Positions 44,087-54,176 of a DNA stretch of 64,000 nucleotides are shown here, piece by piece. Source of the stretch: Corynebacterium sp. HMSC036D02. GTDB lineage: Bacteria > Actinomycetota > Actinomycetes > Mycobacteriales > Mycobacteriaceae. The stretch spans positions 1 through 64,000 of the forward strand of contig NZ_KV827696.1 in assembly GCF_001836165.1 (NCBI RefSeq), written 5' to 3'. The stretch's first letter is position 1. Every line of letters starts with the position of its first letter. The notes below the pieces were generated by a model, which worked only from the letters and a program-made list of their open reading frames with translations, did no database searches and was not told the DNA's origin. A program made the translations under genes and the position numbers.

Positions 44087-47000
44087 CTATAATTCTTGAA
44101 TCAGATCAGCAATATCGTCCTGGCGGCGATGGCGGAATCTAGCAACGGTCCGGCGGCGTGGTGCCTTAGGACTCAACCCGAGGACTTCATTGACTCGTGC
44201 CAGCGAATCCTCCACTGCTTCAGAAGGCTCGATTAGTTGCGGGTCAAGGCCTACAAAGTTGTAGAGCAGCTCGAACCCGCTAAGGCCCAGTTGCTCATCG
44301 GGCGCGCGGGTGACGTCAAAGGACTTGTCCGAGCCCAGCTTCAACCACACTCGTTGCCCCTCATCAACGCCGAGTTGCTCCAGGAAGCGCCGCATCGTCG
44401 AGATAGTCGCTTGCTTCAAACGGTTGACGCGTACAAATTGCTCACCGAGCCTGCTCCTCAGGGCGACAGTTCCGTTGACCTCCATGCCATAATAAGCAGC
44501 TACTCCTAGCGGGACGGGGAAGCCACTGCCACGTAGATGGTCCTTGTTCACGGTAAGCAAAAGCTGCCACGAGCCATCCCGCCAGTACACATCCCGGGTT
44601 TCTTCAATGTCACCTTCAACGACGTTGGCGGAGTCATCGATGCGTCTGAACACCATCCCGCCGCGGGTTTCGAATTCTCCCAGTGATGCATACTGGCGGA
44701 TTGATGCCTCCGCAATGCGGAGGCGCTCTTTCTCCGCGAGGAGTTCATCCAACGGGACAGCTGGTACCTCCTCTGCAGAGCCGCCCTCGCCGATTGAGTA
44801 GGTGTGCTCGCTGGCATCAAGTCTCTCCCCTATCCAGCTAGCGATGTTCCGGAACTCTTCGCCACCCCAGTCCCGAAGAGCCCACTGATCTGCTGACACC
44901 CTGATAAGGCGCGGATCAATGGAGAATTGATTCGAGGCCGATCGGAAGTTTCCGCCACCCAAGGAATCCATAATCTCCTCAGCGGTCATCGGCTCACCAT
45001 TAATAGCAAGCACACTAACTGCACGGTCTTGATAGCTTCCTGCCTTTGTCAACACTTTGTCATCGAGAATTAGGACCCGAAGCTTGTCATTAGTCACGAT
45101 GAATTCTTCAATGAGCTCATGCGAGGTCCCAAGCGAGTCAGCCAACTCATCCAAGCTCACCACGCCGTAATCATCGGCTAAATCGCTGAGCTTCTGGGCC
45201 ACATCTTCATCGAAGCTAGGCTCCAGAACCCAGCCGTCACGAACCGTCCACTTCTTTCCCACTGCGGTAAAAAGCTCACCGAAAGTACAATCAAATTCTT
45301 TCGCAGGCATGAGCAGAGCAGGGAACTCGCGTCGAACCTCTTCCACCGAGCGAACCGGTGCGAGGTGTGTGAAAAGCTCGGCAGTGATCGCCTGGAAAAG
45401 CTCATTGTGCGAGTTAAAGTTCTTGCGCCACTGGTTTTCCAATTGACGCACGCGTTCCCGGGTCACCCCAAATTCTGTACCTATTTCCTCGAGAGTTGCC
45501 TCACCAACCCAGCGCTTCTTCACAATCTCGATCTTCCGGGCATCACCTTCCGCGGCGGCAGTAACCTCATCCGTGGCGCGTTGAAAAAGCGTTGCTAAAG
45601 GTGCAGCCTTTTCCATCTGGCTCAACAGCTCGGGAATCTCTGATTTCACGCTATCCGGTAGATCGGTTAGGGCAGCATCGGGATGAACCAGTTGTAGCCA
45701 CCCGACGTATAGAGCAAGGTCAGTTGGGTTAATGCTAGGGGCTTCCGGAAGGCCCAAGAATTCTTCGGTGGCCTCGCCCAACTCTTCATCCACGTACACA
45801 TCATTAAGCCTGTCAATATCCACCAGCATTTCCGCGCTGGAATTATCAATGGCGGCGAGAATGACGGCTTCGACCATAGCGGTCAATTTGTGTTGCCCCA
45901 CACCGGGCAAATCCTGCAAGTCTTGAACAGTTGCGGTCAGCGGTTCGGGAAAGCGCGCGAACCATTGGGAGTAGCTCCTCTTTAGCGAACCCTGGGCCTC
46001 GATGGGCGTCGTCGAGGTAAGCTGCGGGGAAATCTCTTTGAGCGGACGAGTCGGGTATTCCACGCACCACTGCCGTGCCAATTGCTGAGTCTTAGTCATT
46101 TCCGCGTCGGTTGCATCTGCATCGACGGTGCTCCACGCGAAGATATGTGAGAACCCCGTCGACTCGACTCCGGGCTCCCCCAATGACAAATCCTGCGATT
46201 CCGCTTCCGTTGCACCACCCAAGGATTGAAGTAGCTGCGCAAAGGTTTTCTCTCCCACGATGGGAATGCTGTACTCCCGAGCTTTCCGTGCTTTACCGCT
46301 CATGGAGTCTGGGTTGGCGGCGACCAACAGAGCTGATTTTTTCGTTACTCCTCCGACGTTTAAGCCGACTGCGGTAGCTCTCTTCTCCCACTCTTCGCGG
46401 GGCAGATCAAGCTGGCCGGTAAACGTCACTCGATCACCGGCAGAAAGCTGCAAGCCCAAATCATAAACACCTTGCTGCGGCGTGGTGAGAAGCTCCGTCG
46501 CGAGCTCCGATGGCAGACCCAGCTGTTCATTGAGCTCAGTAATCGTCTCCCGCTCTTCATCAGTGATCTGGCCATCAAGCCACGCTTCGATCGCTAGCTG
46601 GCGGATAAATTCCTCATGGATACTGAGCAAATCTTCTGCGCTGAGGCCATCCGCCTGCGCTTGGCTGCTAAGTTGTGCAATCTCTGATTTAGACAACTGC
46701 TTATCCGCCAAAGCCGAAGTCAGTGTCTTCCGGTAGTTCCCCGCGCCGCCAGCCGCGGTCCGTGGCACCGATTCAGAAAGTCGGGCTAGCCACTCGCCCT
46801 TGCTTGTTGCTGCCTGTGCCGGAACGTTCGCACGAGGCAGCGGATTTCGGCCCGCAGGATAGTCAAAAGGCGGCAGCTTAAGTGGAGCCGCGCTCATCAA
46901 CAAGTTGGAGCCTTCTGAAGCCAATGTGGCAAAGAGCTGTGCGGTCGCTTCGGCATCGGCAAGTGCGGAATGCGGACGCCGATTAGTAATTCCCACCCGC

Positions 47001-47416
47001 TCCAAAGCATGAGCCAGGGTTGTCGATTCATCTGGATACTTCTGCCGGAATAAACGTTGGGTATCGACGATCCAGGCACCAAAGTGTGGCCACTCTAGCC
47101 CCAAACGCATAAATTCCTTTTGAAGGAAACGAGCCTCAAAGGCAGCGTTATGGGCCACGAGCGTATGCCCTTCGAGGATAGTTGCCAGCTCCCCTGCCAC
47201 CTCTTCAAAGATCGGAGCGTCCACGAGGTCTGACGGGCTAATACGGTGGACAAAGCTGTTGGGAATCTCTCGCTGCGGCTGAACGAGAGATTCCCACTTT
47301 CCCGTAGCTTCGTGATTCTGATTGAGAAGCACCACTCCGATTTCTAGGATGCGGTCAGTAGACCCAAAACCTGTAGTTTCAAAATCGATGACAGCGTAAT
47401 TCCTGTGCGTAGTCAT
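44087..47416 (-). CDS. DEDDh exonuclease fused to BRCT, HhH and sigma-region-4-like domains
   Basis: The product has 1109 residues from ATG 47416 (site AAGGA); 99 upstream codons are not part of the gene. Residues 1-165 are a DnaQ-type exonuclease (VIDFETTG, AHNAAFEARF, and RPHSALADAEAT); the third acidic position is Glu rather than Asp. Residues 230-305 resemble a TerB-like helical part, 322-400 a BRCT domain (GDRVTFTGQL..VGEKTFAQLL), and about 500 an HhH motif (LQDLPGVGQHKL). Near 645, TLEEIGTEFGVTRERVRQLE is a sigma-70 region 4-type HTH. The last 400 residues repeat similar HTH-like parts. DNA repair or end-processing is the likely field; the combination is unusual to me. Confidence 0.75.
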   Translation of the reverse strand: MTTHRNYAVIDFETTGFGSTDRILEIGVVLLNQNHEATGKWESLVQPQREIPNSFVHRISPSDLVDAPIFEEVAGELATILEGHTLVAHNAAFEARFLQKEFMRLGLEWPHFGAWIVDTQRLFRQKYPDESTTLAHALERVGITNRRPHSALADAEATAQLFATLASEGSNLLMSAAPLKLPPFDYPAGRNPLPRANVPAQAATSKGEWLARLSESVPRTAAGGAGNYRKTLTSALADKQLSKSEIAQLSSQAQADGLSAEDLLSIHEEFIRQLAIEAWLDGQITDEERETITELNEQLGLPSELATELLTTPQQGVYDLGLQLSAGDRVTFTGQLDLPREEWEKRATAVGLNVGGVTKKSALLVAANPDSMSGKARKAREYSIPIVGEKTFAQLLQSLGGATEAESQDLSLGEPGVESTGFSHIFAWSTVDADATDAEMTKTQQLARQWCVEYPTRPLKEISPQLTSTTPIEAQGSLKRSYSQWFARFPEPLTATVQDLQDLPGVGQHKLTAMVEAVILAAIDNSSAEMLVDIDRLNDVYVDEELGEATEEFLGLPEAPSINPTDLALYVGWLQLVHPDAALTDLPDSVKSEIPELLSQMEKAAPLATLFQRATDEVTAAAEGDARKIEIVKKRWVGEATLEEIGTEFGVTRERVRQLENQWRKNFNSHNELFQAITAELFTHLAPVRSVEEVRREFPALLMPAKEFDCTFGELFTAVGKKWTVRDGWVLEPSFDEDVAQKLSDLADDYGVVSLDELADSLGTSHELIEEFIVTNDKLRVLILDDKVLTKAGSYQDRAVSVLAINGEPMTAEEIMDSLGGGNFRSASNQFSIDPRLIRVSADQWALRDWGGEEFRNIASWIGERLDASEHTYSIGEGGSAEEVPAVPLDELLAEKERLRIAEASIRQYASLGEFETRGGMVFRRIDDSANVVEGDIEETRDVYWRDGSWQLLLTVNKDHLRGSGFPVPLGVAAYYGMEVNGTVALRSRLGEQFVRVNRLKQATISTMRRFLEQLGVDEGQRVWLKLGSDKSFDVTRAPDEQLGLSGFELLYNFVGLDPQLIEPSEAVEDSLARVNEVLGLSPKAPRRRTVARFRHRRQDDIADLIQEL

Positions 47417-47843
47417 GTAGCGTTCCTTAAAGTGAGCCTTTGGAAAGACGGAGCTTCCATTCCGGGATACCTGTCGAATGCTACCGGGCGTCGAAGACAT
47501 CCTCGCGAGAAATCGAAACTCCGTGCGCAATCGGCAGCTACGCCCTCCAGGCACTCGGAGTTTCGTCTTCAACGTTGCCGCAGTGGTGGAGGGGTGGACG
47601 TCGGCAAGCGCTGCAAGGAACCGCACCACGTGCGCGCCAGGACCGTGTGAATAAACGCAGATAATAGTATGCATACAGTGGCAAAACCTGCACCTACGTG
47701 GACTTTTCCTCACTGTCGGGACCTTGAAAAGTTCAAACTTATCTTAGAATTGTCATCTAGTTCACAACTATCTCCTGTGGTGCCACCTCTCACTACATAA
47801 GTTGCTGACACGGTTCACCGCGTGCAAAGAAAGGTTCACGCAG
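47417..47843. other. divergent intergenic region upstream of arcA
   Basis: These 427 bp separate the divergent exonuclease and arginine deiminase genes. A perfect 10-bp palindrome GTATGCATAC is at 47667-47676, in an AT-rich patch that could be a regulator site. No convincing gene is present; the open frames here overlap the exonuclease gene start region and lack ribosome sites. Confidence 0.4.
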
Positions 47844-49091
47844 ATGACAACTCCCCCGCTGGGCGTGTGGTCCGAGGTTGGCAAGCTCCACCAGGTCATG
47901 GTGTGCGCACCCGGGCTCGCACACGAAAGGCTGACTCCGAGCAACTGTGCGGAGCTGCTTTTCGACGATGTCCTCTGGGTCGACGAAGCCAAGAAGCATC
48001 ACGCGGAGTTCGTCGCCCAGCTGCGCAGCTACGGCGTCGAGGTGCTGGAGATGCACAAGCTTTTGGAGGAGACCCTGGCCACCCCTGGCGGGCGTGACTT
48101 CATCTTGGACTTCAAGCTGCTGGATAAGAACGTTGGTGTGGGCATCGGCGGCGAGCTGCGCCACTGGTTCAACGAGATGCCCAACGCGCGCCTAGCCGAG
48201 CTCCTCATTGGCGGGCTGCCGTTCGCCGAAATCCCGAAGGGTCTCGGCCACGGCACCATCGACGCCATGCGTGAGGTCTATGGACCTGATGCTTTTGCGC
48301 TACGCCCGCTGCCCAATACGCAGTACGCGCGCGATAACTCGGCATGGATTTATGGCGGGGTCTCCCTCAACCCCATGCGTATGCCCGCGCGCCACCAGGA
48401 AACGCTGCTGACCCGGGCTATTTACAACTATCACCCGCGGTTTGCGCAGGCGGATTTCAAATTCTGGTTTGGCAATACCGATGAGGAACCGGGGCTGGCA
48501 GCGCTAGAAGGCGGTGACATCATGCCGATTGGCAAGGGCATTGTTCTCGTCGGCATGGGTGAGCGCACCACATGGCAGGGCGTGAGCCAGCTGGCCATGC
48601 GGCTCTTCGAGGAAGGCGCGGCCGAGAAGATCATCATCGCGGCGATGGCTGCCGACCGCGCCTCGATGCACCTAGATACCGTCCTGACCTTCCTGGATGC
48701 GGACAAGGTCACCGTCTATCCCAAGGTCGTGGACACCATTCGGCCCATCGTTCTGCACCCCTCTACGAGCACGGCGCCTTTCGACGTCGAACTGCCCACC
48801 GACTCCTTCCTCGATGTCGTTGCCCAGGCACTCGACATTGGAAGCTTCGAGGTCATCGAAACCGGCGGGGATGTTTATACCGCCGCCCGTGAGCAATGGG
48901 ACGACGCCAATAATGTCGTGGCCATTGAGCCCGGCGTGGTGGTGACCTATGACCGCAATAAGCACACCAATAAGAAGCTGCGGACTGCCGGCATCGAGGT
49001 CGTCGAGATTGGGTCGGCTGAACTAGGCCGCGGCCGCGGTGGCGGGCACTGCATGACCTGCCCAATCGTTCGCGATGCGGTGGATTACTAA
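47844..49091 (+). CDS. arcA: arginine deiminase
   Basis: The product has 415 residues from ATG 47844; the frame is open upstream, but family members start at this [20 protein letters not shown]. It hydrolyses arginine to citrulline and ammonia. Family residues are visible: [47 protein letters not shown], and the nucleophile Cys403 in GGGHCMTCP. No arcB, arcC or arcD lies next to it, so it may serve acid protection or nitrogen supply rather than the full ADI pathway. Its 3' end is present a second time, decayed, at 54395-54459. Confidence 0.9.
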   Translation: MTTPPLGVWSEVGKLHQVMVCAPGLAHERLTPSNCAELLFDDVLWVDEAKKHHAEFVAQLRSYGVEVLEMHKLLEETLATPGGRDFILDFKLLDKNVGVGIGGELRHWFNEMPNARLAELLIGGLPFAEIPKGLGHGTIDAMREVYGPDAFALRPLPNTQYARDNSAWIYGGVSLNPMRMPARHQETLLTRAIYNYHPRFAQADFKFWFGNTDEEPGLAALEGGDIMPIGKGIVLVGMGERTTWQGVSQLAMRLFEEGAAEKIIIAAMAADRASMHLDTVLTFLDADKVTVYPKVVDTIRPIVLHPSTSTAPFDVELPTDSFLDVVAQALDIGSFEVIETGGDVYTAAREQWDDANNVVAIEPGVVVTYDRNKHTNKKLRTAGIEVVEIGSAELGRGRGGGHCMTCPIVRDAVDY

Positions 49092-49299
49092 TCCGGACGC
49101 CCAAAGGACCGCCAGAAGGAACTATCACAGCCTTATTCGAGACCCCAGTTGTACACATATTCTATACGGGAACGCTCCAGCAGTACTGGTACATCGCGCG
49201 AAGCACCTGCTAAAACCCGAAGGGGCCTGCTTCCCTCACTACATATACTCGAAAGCTAGCCGCCGCGCTCAAGGGTCAGATGAATAACTTTCATTCCCC

Positions 49300-50440
49300 C
49301 CTCCCGGAATCCGCAGACCACAGGGCGTCGAGACTGTGGACTGTGACATCGATGCGCTGATTTTCAGCGTGTTCAAGATGCATAATCACCGAGCAGGCTA
49401 CGTTATTGAAGAGCGCGCTGGGGATGGACGCGGATGTCCTGCCTAGCGGTCTCGGTGACCTTGAAAAATGCGTCTATGGGAGGAAGATTCAGTTCTGAAA
49501 GAAAACGCGCTGCCATCGGTGAAGGCACATACCACGTTCCTCTCGCCGGAGTACGCGGCGATGATCCTTACGCTCGAGATAAAACGAAAAGTCCTGTCCC
49601 CTTACCTGACGGACCGGACGCGGTACGCCCCTGACCCGCGCTGAGTGCAAGGCCATACAGGAAGTAATGAAGTACTCCTCCGCCAAGTGCACTTCTCCTT
49701 TGAAACTGCCCTATCCTGCTGTGACAGCAGTTGCGATACACGTTGTAGAGCATCGCACCGGCACGGAGGGTGCATTTGTTCACGCGCTCGTCGACGAAGC
49801 TCAGGTTTCCACGCCGGCCACTGGAAATTCCTCCGCGTATTGGCGAAGCGCAATCCAAATGAAATCTTTATCACTAGAGACTCTCACCAGCGGAATTTCA
49901 GTCAACGTCCGGTACTACAAAACTTCGGAATCGAATCCCGCGAACGAGCTCCTCAAAGCAGCCCGTTAAGTACCGCACTACAGTCCAGAGCCTGGGCTAT
50001 GCCAAAGCCATCCCAGAAGGCACTTGGTGGTCGAACTCCGAAGAGAGGGTGGATAAGCTCACCGGCTACCACTCCGCGTGTCAGAGCAGGTCGTTCCCAT
50101 CGATATGTTGACCCGCGCCGACCGGTGCAAGGAGGAGATTGCTCTGCAGCTAGATGAACACGGCGTAGCGGTCAGCGCCATTTCATCGGAGAGTCCAGTC
50201 GCTGTCATAACCATGCACAATGCCATGGGATGAAATTCACGCAGGTTATACTCCCCTCCTCAACGCAACCGCAAGAGCCCTTCCACAGCGATATCTGCTC
50301 AAGGGACTTGCTCCTGCTAAGCCCGACGAGGCATTCCAGTACACAATCAAGCACTCCCCCCCACGTAGCGAGCTCACGCACCCGCTACGCGCCCCTTATC
50401 AGTGTTGTGGGGCTGCGTTGAAACTGCTTGATTGCAGAAG
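49300..50440 (+). pseudogene. decayed UvrD-type helicase, C-terminal half
   Basis: The plus strand carries, in shifting frames, remains of a helicase closely related to the intact one at 21361-23724 (its residues about 385-787). Matches in order: DALIFSVF (intact DALVFDVL), MDADVLPSGLGDLEK (IDADFVPRGLDGVEE), LPSVKAHTTFLSPEY (LPREKSHPTFLAQEY), HVVEHRTGTEG (HIVEHRTGTEG), FHAGHWKFLRVLAKRNPNE (FHAGHWKFLRAVAKRGPND), VAVITMHNAMG (VAVMTMHNAKG) and LPQRYLLKGLAPA (LPQRYLMKGLAPA). Several frameshifts and stops make it non-functional. It is the opposite orientation to the intact gene and lies directly after arcA. Confidence 0.8.
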
Positions 50441-50518
50441 CGAGAAGTAGACGGAGGAAAGAAGATCGGCTCTTCAAATCAGGGAGTGCCCGAATCTTCA
50501 GTAAGCAAGAAAAATCTA

Positions 50519-50534
50519 ACCCCTGTATGGGGGT
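50519..50534. promoter_or_regulatory. ACCCC-N6-GGGGT palindrome upstream of agcS
   Basis: ACCCCTGTATGGGGGT lies about 217 bp before the AgcS start. Similar C4-5/G4-5 palindromes occur at 12138, 54713 and 62669, each far upstream of a secreted or membrane protein gene. The arm-spacer form is reminiscent of CsoR-type metal operators, but no such regulator is in the window. Confidence 0.35.
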
Positions 50535-50750
50535 GATTCTACGGCTCATCGGTTGATTTTTAAAAGTTAGCAAAAATGGAAAAGTGACCAAAACTTTCCT
50601 GCGACCACTATTTTCTCGCAGAATCGACGATCTACATCTTTAACACCCCGCAACCTTAACGTAACTTACCGCACATTCACACTATGACGTGACCATAATC
50701 CTAATAACCGATTTGTTGGGATGAGAATTACAGAAAGGTCCTTCTTCGTA

Positions 50751-52322
50751 ATGGAAGTTCTAGGTGCAATAAGTGGAGTGCTTTGGTCACCGGCACTAGT
50801 TGTATTACTGCTTGGTGCAGGTTTGTATTTTACGATTGCGACGAAGGGGGTACAGATTCGATGCATTCCCGACATGCTAAGGCAGATTCGGAGCTCAGAG
50901 AAGTCATCTTCCGGAATCTCGTCACTTGAATCGCTCATGGTGTCCCTAGCCGGCAGTGTAGGCATTGGAAACATGGCTGGCGTAGCGACAGCAATCGCTT
51001 TTGGTGGTCCGGGGGCAGTTTTTTGGATGTGGGCCGTTGCAATCATGGGTGCCGCTTCATCCTTCATTGAATGCACATTAGGGCAAATCTATAAGGAGAA
51101 GGACCGCGATACTGGTGAGTATCGCGGTGGTCCGGCTTACTATATTGAAAAAGCGTATCGCGGGACGAAGTTTGCACCCTTCATGAAGGCTCTAGCGGCC
51201 ATCTTTGCGCTGGTGGTCACTCTTTCTACGGGATTCTTCTTGCCGGGGATTCAGTCGAATAGTGTAGCTGCAGCACTAGATAACGCTTGGGGGATTAATG
51301 TTACGGTCTCAGCAGTGGTTCTTACCACTGCGATTGCAATCATCATCATTGGTGGAATTAAGAGGATTGCGAACTTCGCTTCTCTTGTCGTTCCACCGAT
51401 GGCAGGGTTGTATATCGTTTTCGCAATAGTCATCCTGTGCGTTAACTTCGAACAAATTCCAGAGGTCTTTGGGCTAATTTTTAGATCTGCTTTCGGGCAG
51501 GAGCAATTGTTCGCTGGACTCTTGGGCTCCGCGATTATGTGGGGCGTCAAACGAGGTGCCTACTCCAACGAAGCTGGGCAGGGAACTACTCCTCAGTCAG
51601 CGGCTGCAGCAGAAGTTTCACATCCTGCAAAGCAGGGATTTGTGCAGTCTTTCGCGGTCTACGTCGATACATTGTTTGTTTGCTCCGCGACGGCATTCAT
51701 CATCATTTCGACAGGGATGTTTAAAGTTTTCGAACAACCCTCAGAAGAGAGTCCCGTCCGCTACCGCGGAAATCTTCCTGAGGATGTAGCTGTTGGTCCA
51801 GGTTTCATTCAGAACGGGCTTGATACCGTCCTGCATGGTTTTGGATCGTCCTTTGTGGCGATTGCGATTGGGTTCTTTGCCTTTACTACCGTTCTTGGTT
51901 CCTATTACTCGGCAGAAGTGAACCTTAGCTATTTCAATCGATGGGTAAGCAGTCTGAAGGCCCGACGGGGACTCATATGGACATTAAGGATTCTATTGCT
52001 GACATCTGTCTTCGTAGGGGCAGTTTCTACTCCGACAGTCGCTTGGGCACTTGGAGACATTGGCATGGGTGCTACGGCTTGGATGAACATTCTCGTCATT
52101 CTTGCTCTTCAAGCACCGGCGATCACCTGTTTGAAAGACTATGTGGAACAGAAAAAGCGTGGAGTGGACCCAGAATTTGATCCTAAACGTGTCGGTATCA
52201 AAAATGCTGACTTTTGGGAGGAGAGAAGCCAAAATCTTGGTTCGGTGGAGCGCATTCACTCAGAATCTGTTGTAAGACAAAACTCGCAGGAAGACGATCC
52301 AGGAATAACAGTTACACCGTAA
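50751..52322 (+). CDS. AgcS-family amino acid (alanine/glycine):cation symporter
   Basis: The product has 523 residues from ATG 50751; ten codons upstream are optional. About ten to eleven membrane spans are evident. Family motifs: GAISGVLWSPALVVLLLGAG, VSLAGSVGIGNMAGVATAIA, GGPGAVFWMW, the sodium-site region YRGGPAYYIEKA, and KRGAYSNEAGQGTTPQSAAA. It imports alanine, glycine or glutamine with Na+ or H+. Its base composition (26 G/C of 60 at 50821) is lower than the flanking chromosome, suggesting transfer. It is followed by an amidotransferase gene after 21 bp, and both belong to the block bounded by arcA 3' ends. Confidence 0.85.
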   Translation: MEVLGAISGVLWSPALVVLLLGAGLYFTIATKGVQIRCIPDMLRQIRSSEKSSSGISSLESLMVSLAGSVGIGNMAGVATAIAFGGPGAVFWMWAVAIMGAASSFIECTLGQIYKEKDRDTGEYRGGPAYYIEKAYRGTKFAPFMKALAAIFALVVTLSTGFFLPGIQSNSVAAALDNAWGINVTVSAVVLTTAIAIIIIGGIKRIANFASLVVPPMAGLYIVFAIVILCVNFEQIPEVFGLIFRSAFGQEQLFAGLLGSAIMWGVKRGAYSNEAGQGTTPQSAAAAEVSHPAKQGFVQSFAVYVDTLFVCSATAFIIISTGMFKVFEQPSEESPVRYRGNLPEDVAVGPGFIQNGLDTVLHGFGSSFVAIAIGFFAFTTVLGSYYSAEVNLSYFNRWVSSLKARRGLIWTLRILLLTSVFVGAVSTPTVAWALGDIGMGATAWMNILVILALQAPAITCLKDYVEQKKRGVDPEFDPKRVGIKNADFWEERSQNLGSVERIHSESVVRQNSQEDDPGITVTP

Positions 52323-52343
52323 GTGGAACAGAAAGGGAGAATT

Positions 52344-52976
52344 ATGATTACTGTCATTCAACCAGACCCCATCGTAGGTTTGGATAGGTTTGAAAATTGG
52401 CTAGACGATGAGTACGAAATTGTCCCTCCAACACCTTCGCTTGAGGACTGCGGCGATCGAATCATCGTGCTTGGTGGAAGGATGAATGCCATTGATGGTG
52501 ATTGGTTGGAAGATCTGCGCCAGCTATTGATTGAAGCCGTATCCCAAGGGGTTCCGGTTCTGGGGATTTGCCTAGGACATCAAATCCTTGCGACAGCGTT
52601 TGGCGGGGACGTCAGTTTGAACTCGGGTGTAGAGGACGGACCATTCAAAATTGAACTAACCGAAGAAGGTCTCTCTGACCCGATGTTTTCGGAAATTAAA
52701 GGTGAGTTTTTGGCAGCAGAATCGCACTACGACTCTGTCACCAAAATCCCCGAAGGAGCAGTGCTGCTGGCATCCAGCGAAAACGCAATTCAAGCATTTC
52801 GGATCGGTTCAGCGGTTGGAGTTCAATTCCATCCTGAGGCGTCGCCGAAAACTATGGCCTTCTGGGCTACGCTTTCCGACCAAAGCGAAGAGGAAATGCT
52901 CACCAAGATGTCCGCTGTAGACGATCGGATTGTCGCAGTTGGGCAAAGCATTGCTAAAAACTTTAGAGACCTGTAA
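52344..52976 (+). CDS. class I glutamine amidotransferase-like protein
   Basis: The product has 210 residues from ATG 52344 (site AAAGGGAG). The catalytic triad of the GATase1 fold is complete: Cys76 in LGICLGHQILA, and His163 with Glu165 in VQFHPEASPKT. It resembles stand-alone GMP-synthase-like amidotransferases, including gamma-glutamyl hydrolases of polyamine or amino-acid conjugates. It starts 21 bp after the AgcS symporter gene, so a role in processing an imported glutamine-like or gamma-glutamyl compound is possible. No synthetase partner is adjacent. Confidence 0.8.
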   Translation: MITVIQPDPIVGLDRFENWLDDEYEIVPPTPSLEDCGDRIIVLGGRMNAIDGDWLEDLRQLLIEAVSQGVPVLGICLGHQILATAFGGDVSLNSGVEDGPFKIELTEEGLSDPMFSEIKGEFLAAESHYDSVTKIPEGAVLLASSENAIQAFRIGSAVGVQFHPEASPKTMAFWATLSDQSEEEMLTKMSAVDDRIVAVGQSIAKNFRDL

Positions 52977-53162
52977 GGCCCGTATTGACTACTTAGTTGG
53001 ATGGCATCTCAAAGTGGTGATGAGTCCATTTCTAACTCTTGAAGTTGTTTGTCCACCTTGCATTGCCCGAAAGTCACGAGGGTTGGCAAGCAGCTAAAGC
53101 GGCTTTCAATCAAAGAACACACCTATCTATTCGGGTGTAAACTTAGCCGGTGTCAACGGCCA

Positions 53163-53206
53163 AAGACCCAGCTTTCCATACACTGACGGTGGAGAGGCTG
53201 GGTCTT
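53163..53206 (+). terminator. long-stem hairpin downstream of the amidotransferase
   Basis: AAGACCCAGC (53163-53172) pairs perfectly with GCTGGGTCTT (53197-53206); the stem extends imperfectly inward (TTTCC with GGAGAG). No T-run follows. It lies 187 bp after the amidotransferase stop and just before IS remnants, so it may be a terminator or an IS end. Confidence 0.4.
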
Positions 53207-53317
53207 AGACTACCGCAGCACCTGCATGACACACTTAGCAGTCGAAGTTCCACACGGCGTAAAACTTGCCTTCAGTCAAGCGGGGCCGACCACTGTAGTA
53301 TTTGCTTTCCGGAAGCC

Positions 53318-53490
53318 AGGCCCGCCTAGAAAGTACTCGGGCGAATTCAGGGAGGAAGCGGCCCATCAGACTATCGAAAAGGTCCGCTTGGAGTCTTGCT
53401 CATTTCAACTCCCTGCACGGAGGTCGGCGAGCTCCTTTGCAGTATCTCATCACATGTCACGGGCTTGATACCATGACAGAGCCATTGGTC
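53318..53490 (+). pseudogene. IS3-family orfA remnant
   Basis: The plus strand reads PRKYSGEFREEAAHQTIEKV followed by RLESCSF, clearly the start of the IS3 orfA at 1482 (PRKYSAEFKEKAVHQVLEMV). A frameshift follows, after which SSFAVSHHMSRA matches GVSHHTLRA. The remnant is inverted relative to the orfB fragment next to it, so the two come from different insertion copies or an inversion. Confidence 0.75.
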
Positions 53491-53506
53491 GTGACAAGAC
53501 CGCACG

Positions 53507-54176
53507 TGAAGCGCCCTAGGATTAGTTCCGCTTCTTTTACAGCCCTGTGTTGATGGGCTGGGTGAGATAGTACTCGGTTTCTACTTCCTGTGGGGTGGCG
53601 TAGTCCAAAGCTTCATGAAGCCGGTTGATGTTCCACCAATGCACCCACCGCAAGGTGGCCAGTTCAACTTCCCCCACCGATGTCCACGGTCCTTGGGCAT
53701 GAATCAGTTCCACCTTGTAGAGACCATTGACTGTTTCGGGTAGAGCATTGTCATAAGAATCGCCGACTGTTCCCACACTCGGCCGGATTCCGGAATCCGC
53801 GAGAGCGGTGGAATACTTCAGTGACACGTATTGGCCGCCCCGATCGCTATGGTGAATCAGCTGGTTTCCATGGATTCGCCCAGCAGTCGTTAACGCATGC
53901 TCCAAAGCCTCCATGGGCAGCGCATCGGTACGCATCGTCGAGCGTGTAGCAACACCAACAATCTTTCGGCTGTAGACATCCACGACAAACGCGGTGTAGG
54001 CGAATCCTGACAGGGTGCGAACGTAAGTAATGTCGGCAACCCACAACCTTCCTGGTGCTTGTGCACGAAACTCTCGCTGCACCAGGTCCGGGCGATGATC
54101 CGGCGTCTTCGGGCTAATCGTTGTCACGGGCGTTCGTCCACGCCTACGGCCGCAAACACCTGCTAGCTTCATCAGA
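53507..54176 (-). mobile_element. truncated IS3-family copy (orfB 3' two-thirds)
   Basis: The left terminal repeat (TGAAGCGCCCTAGGATTAG) starts at 53507. An uninterrupted orfB frame runs on the minus strand from 54176 to 53537 and retains all DDE residues (VVDVYSRKIVG, HSDRGGQY, ETVNGLYK). Similarity to the copy at 229-1532 stops at 54175/54176, just before KLAGVCGRRRGR, so orfA, the OrfB N-terminus and the right end are lost. It serves as the reference showing that the first copy has a one-base insertion. Confidence 0.85.

Noticed and set aside
47414-47713. 99-codon N-terminal extension of the exonuclease
   Set aside because: The extension is Arg/Cys-rich without features; the ATG at 47416 has a ribosome site and directly starts the exonuclease fold.
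49075-49287. 70-codon frame overlapping the arcA end
   Set aside because: It begins inside arcA in another frame and has no similarity or initiation signal.
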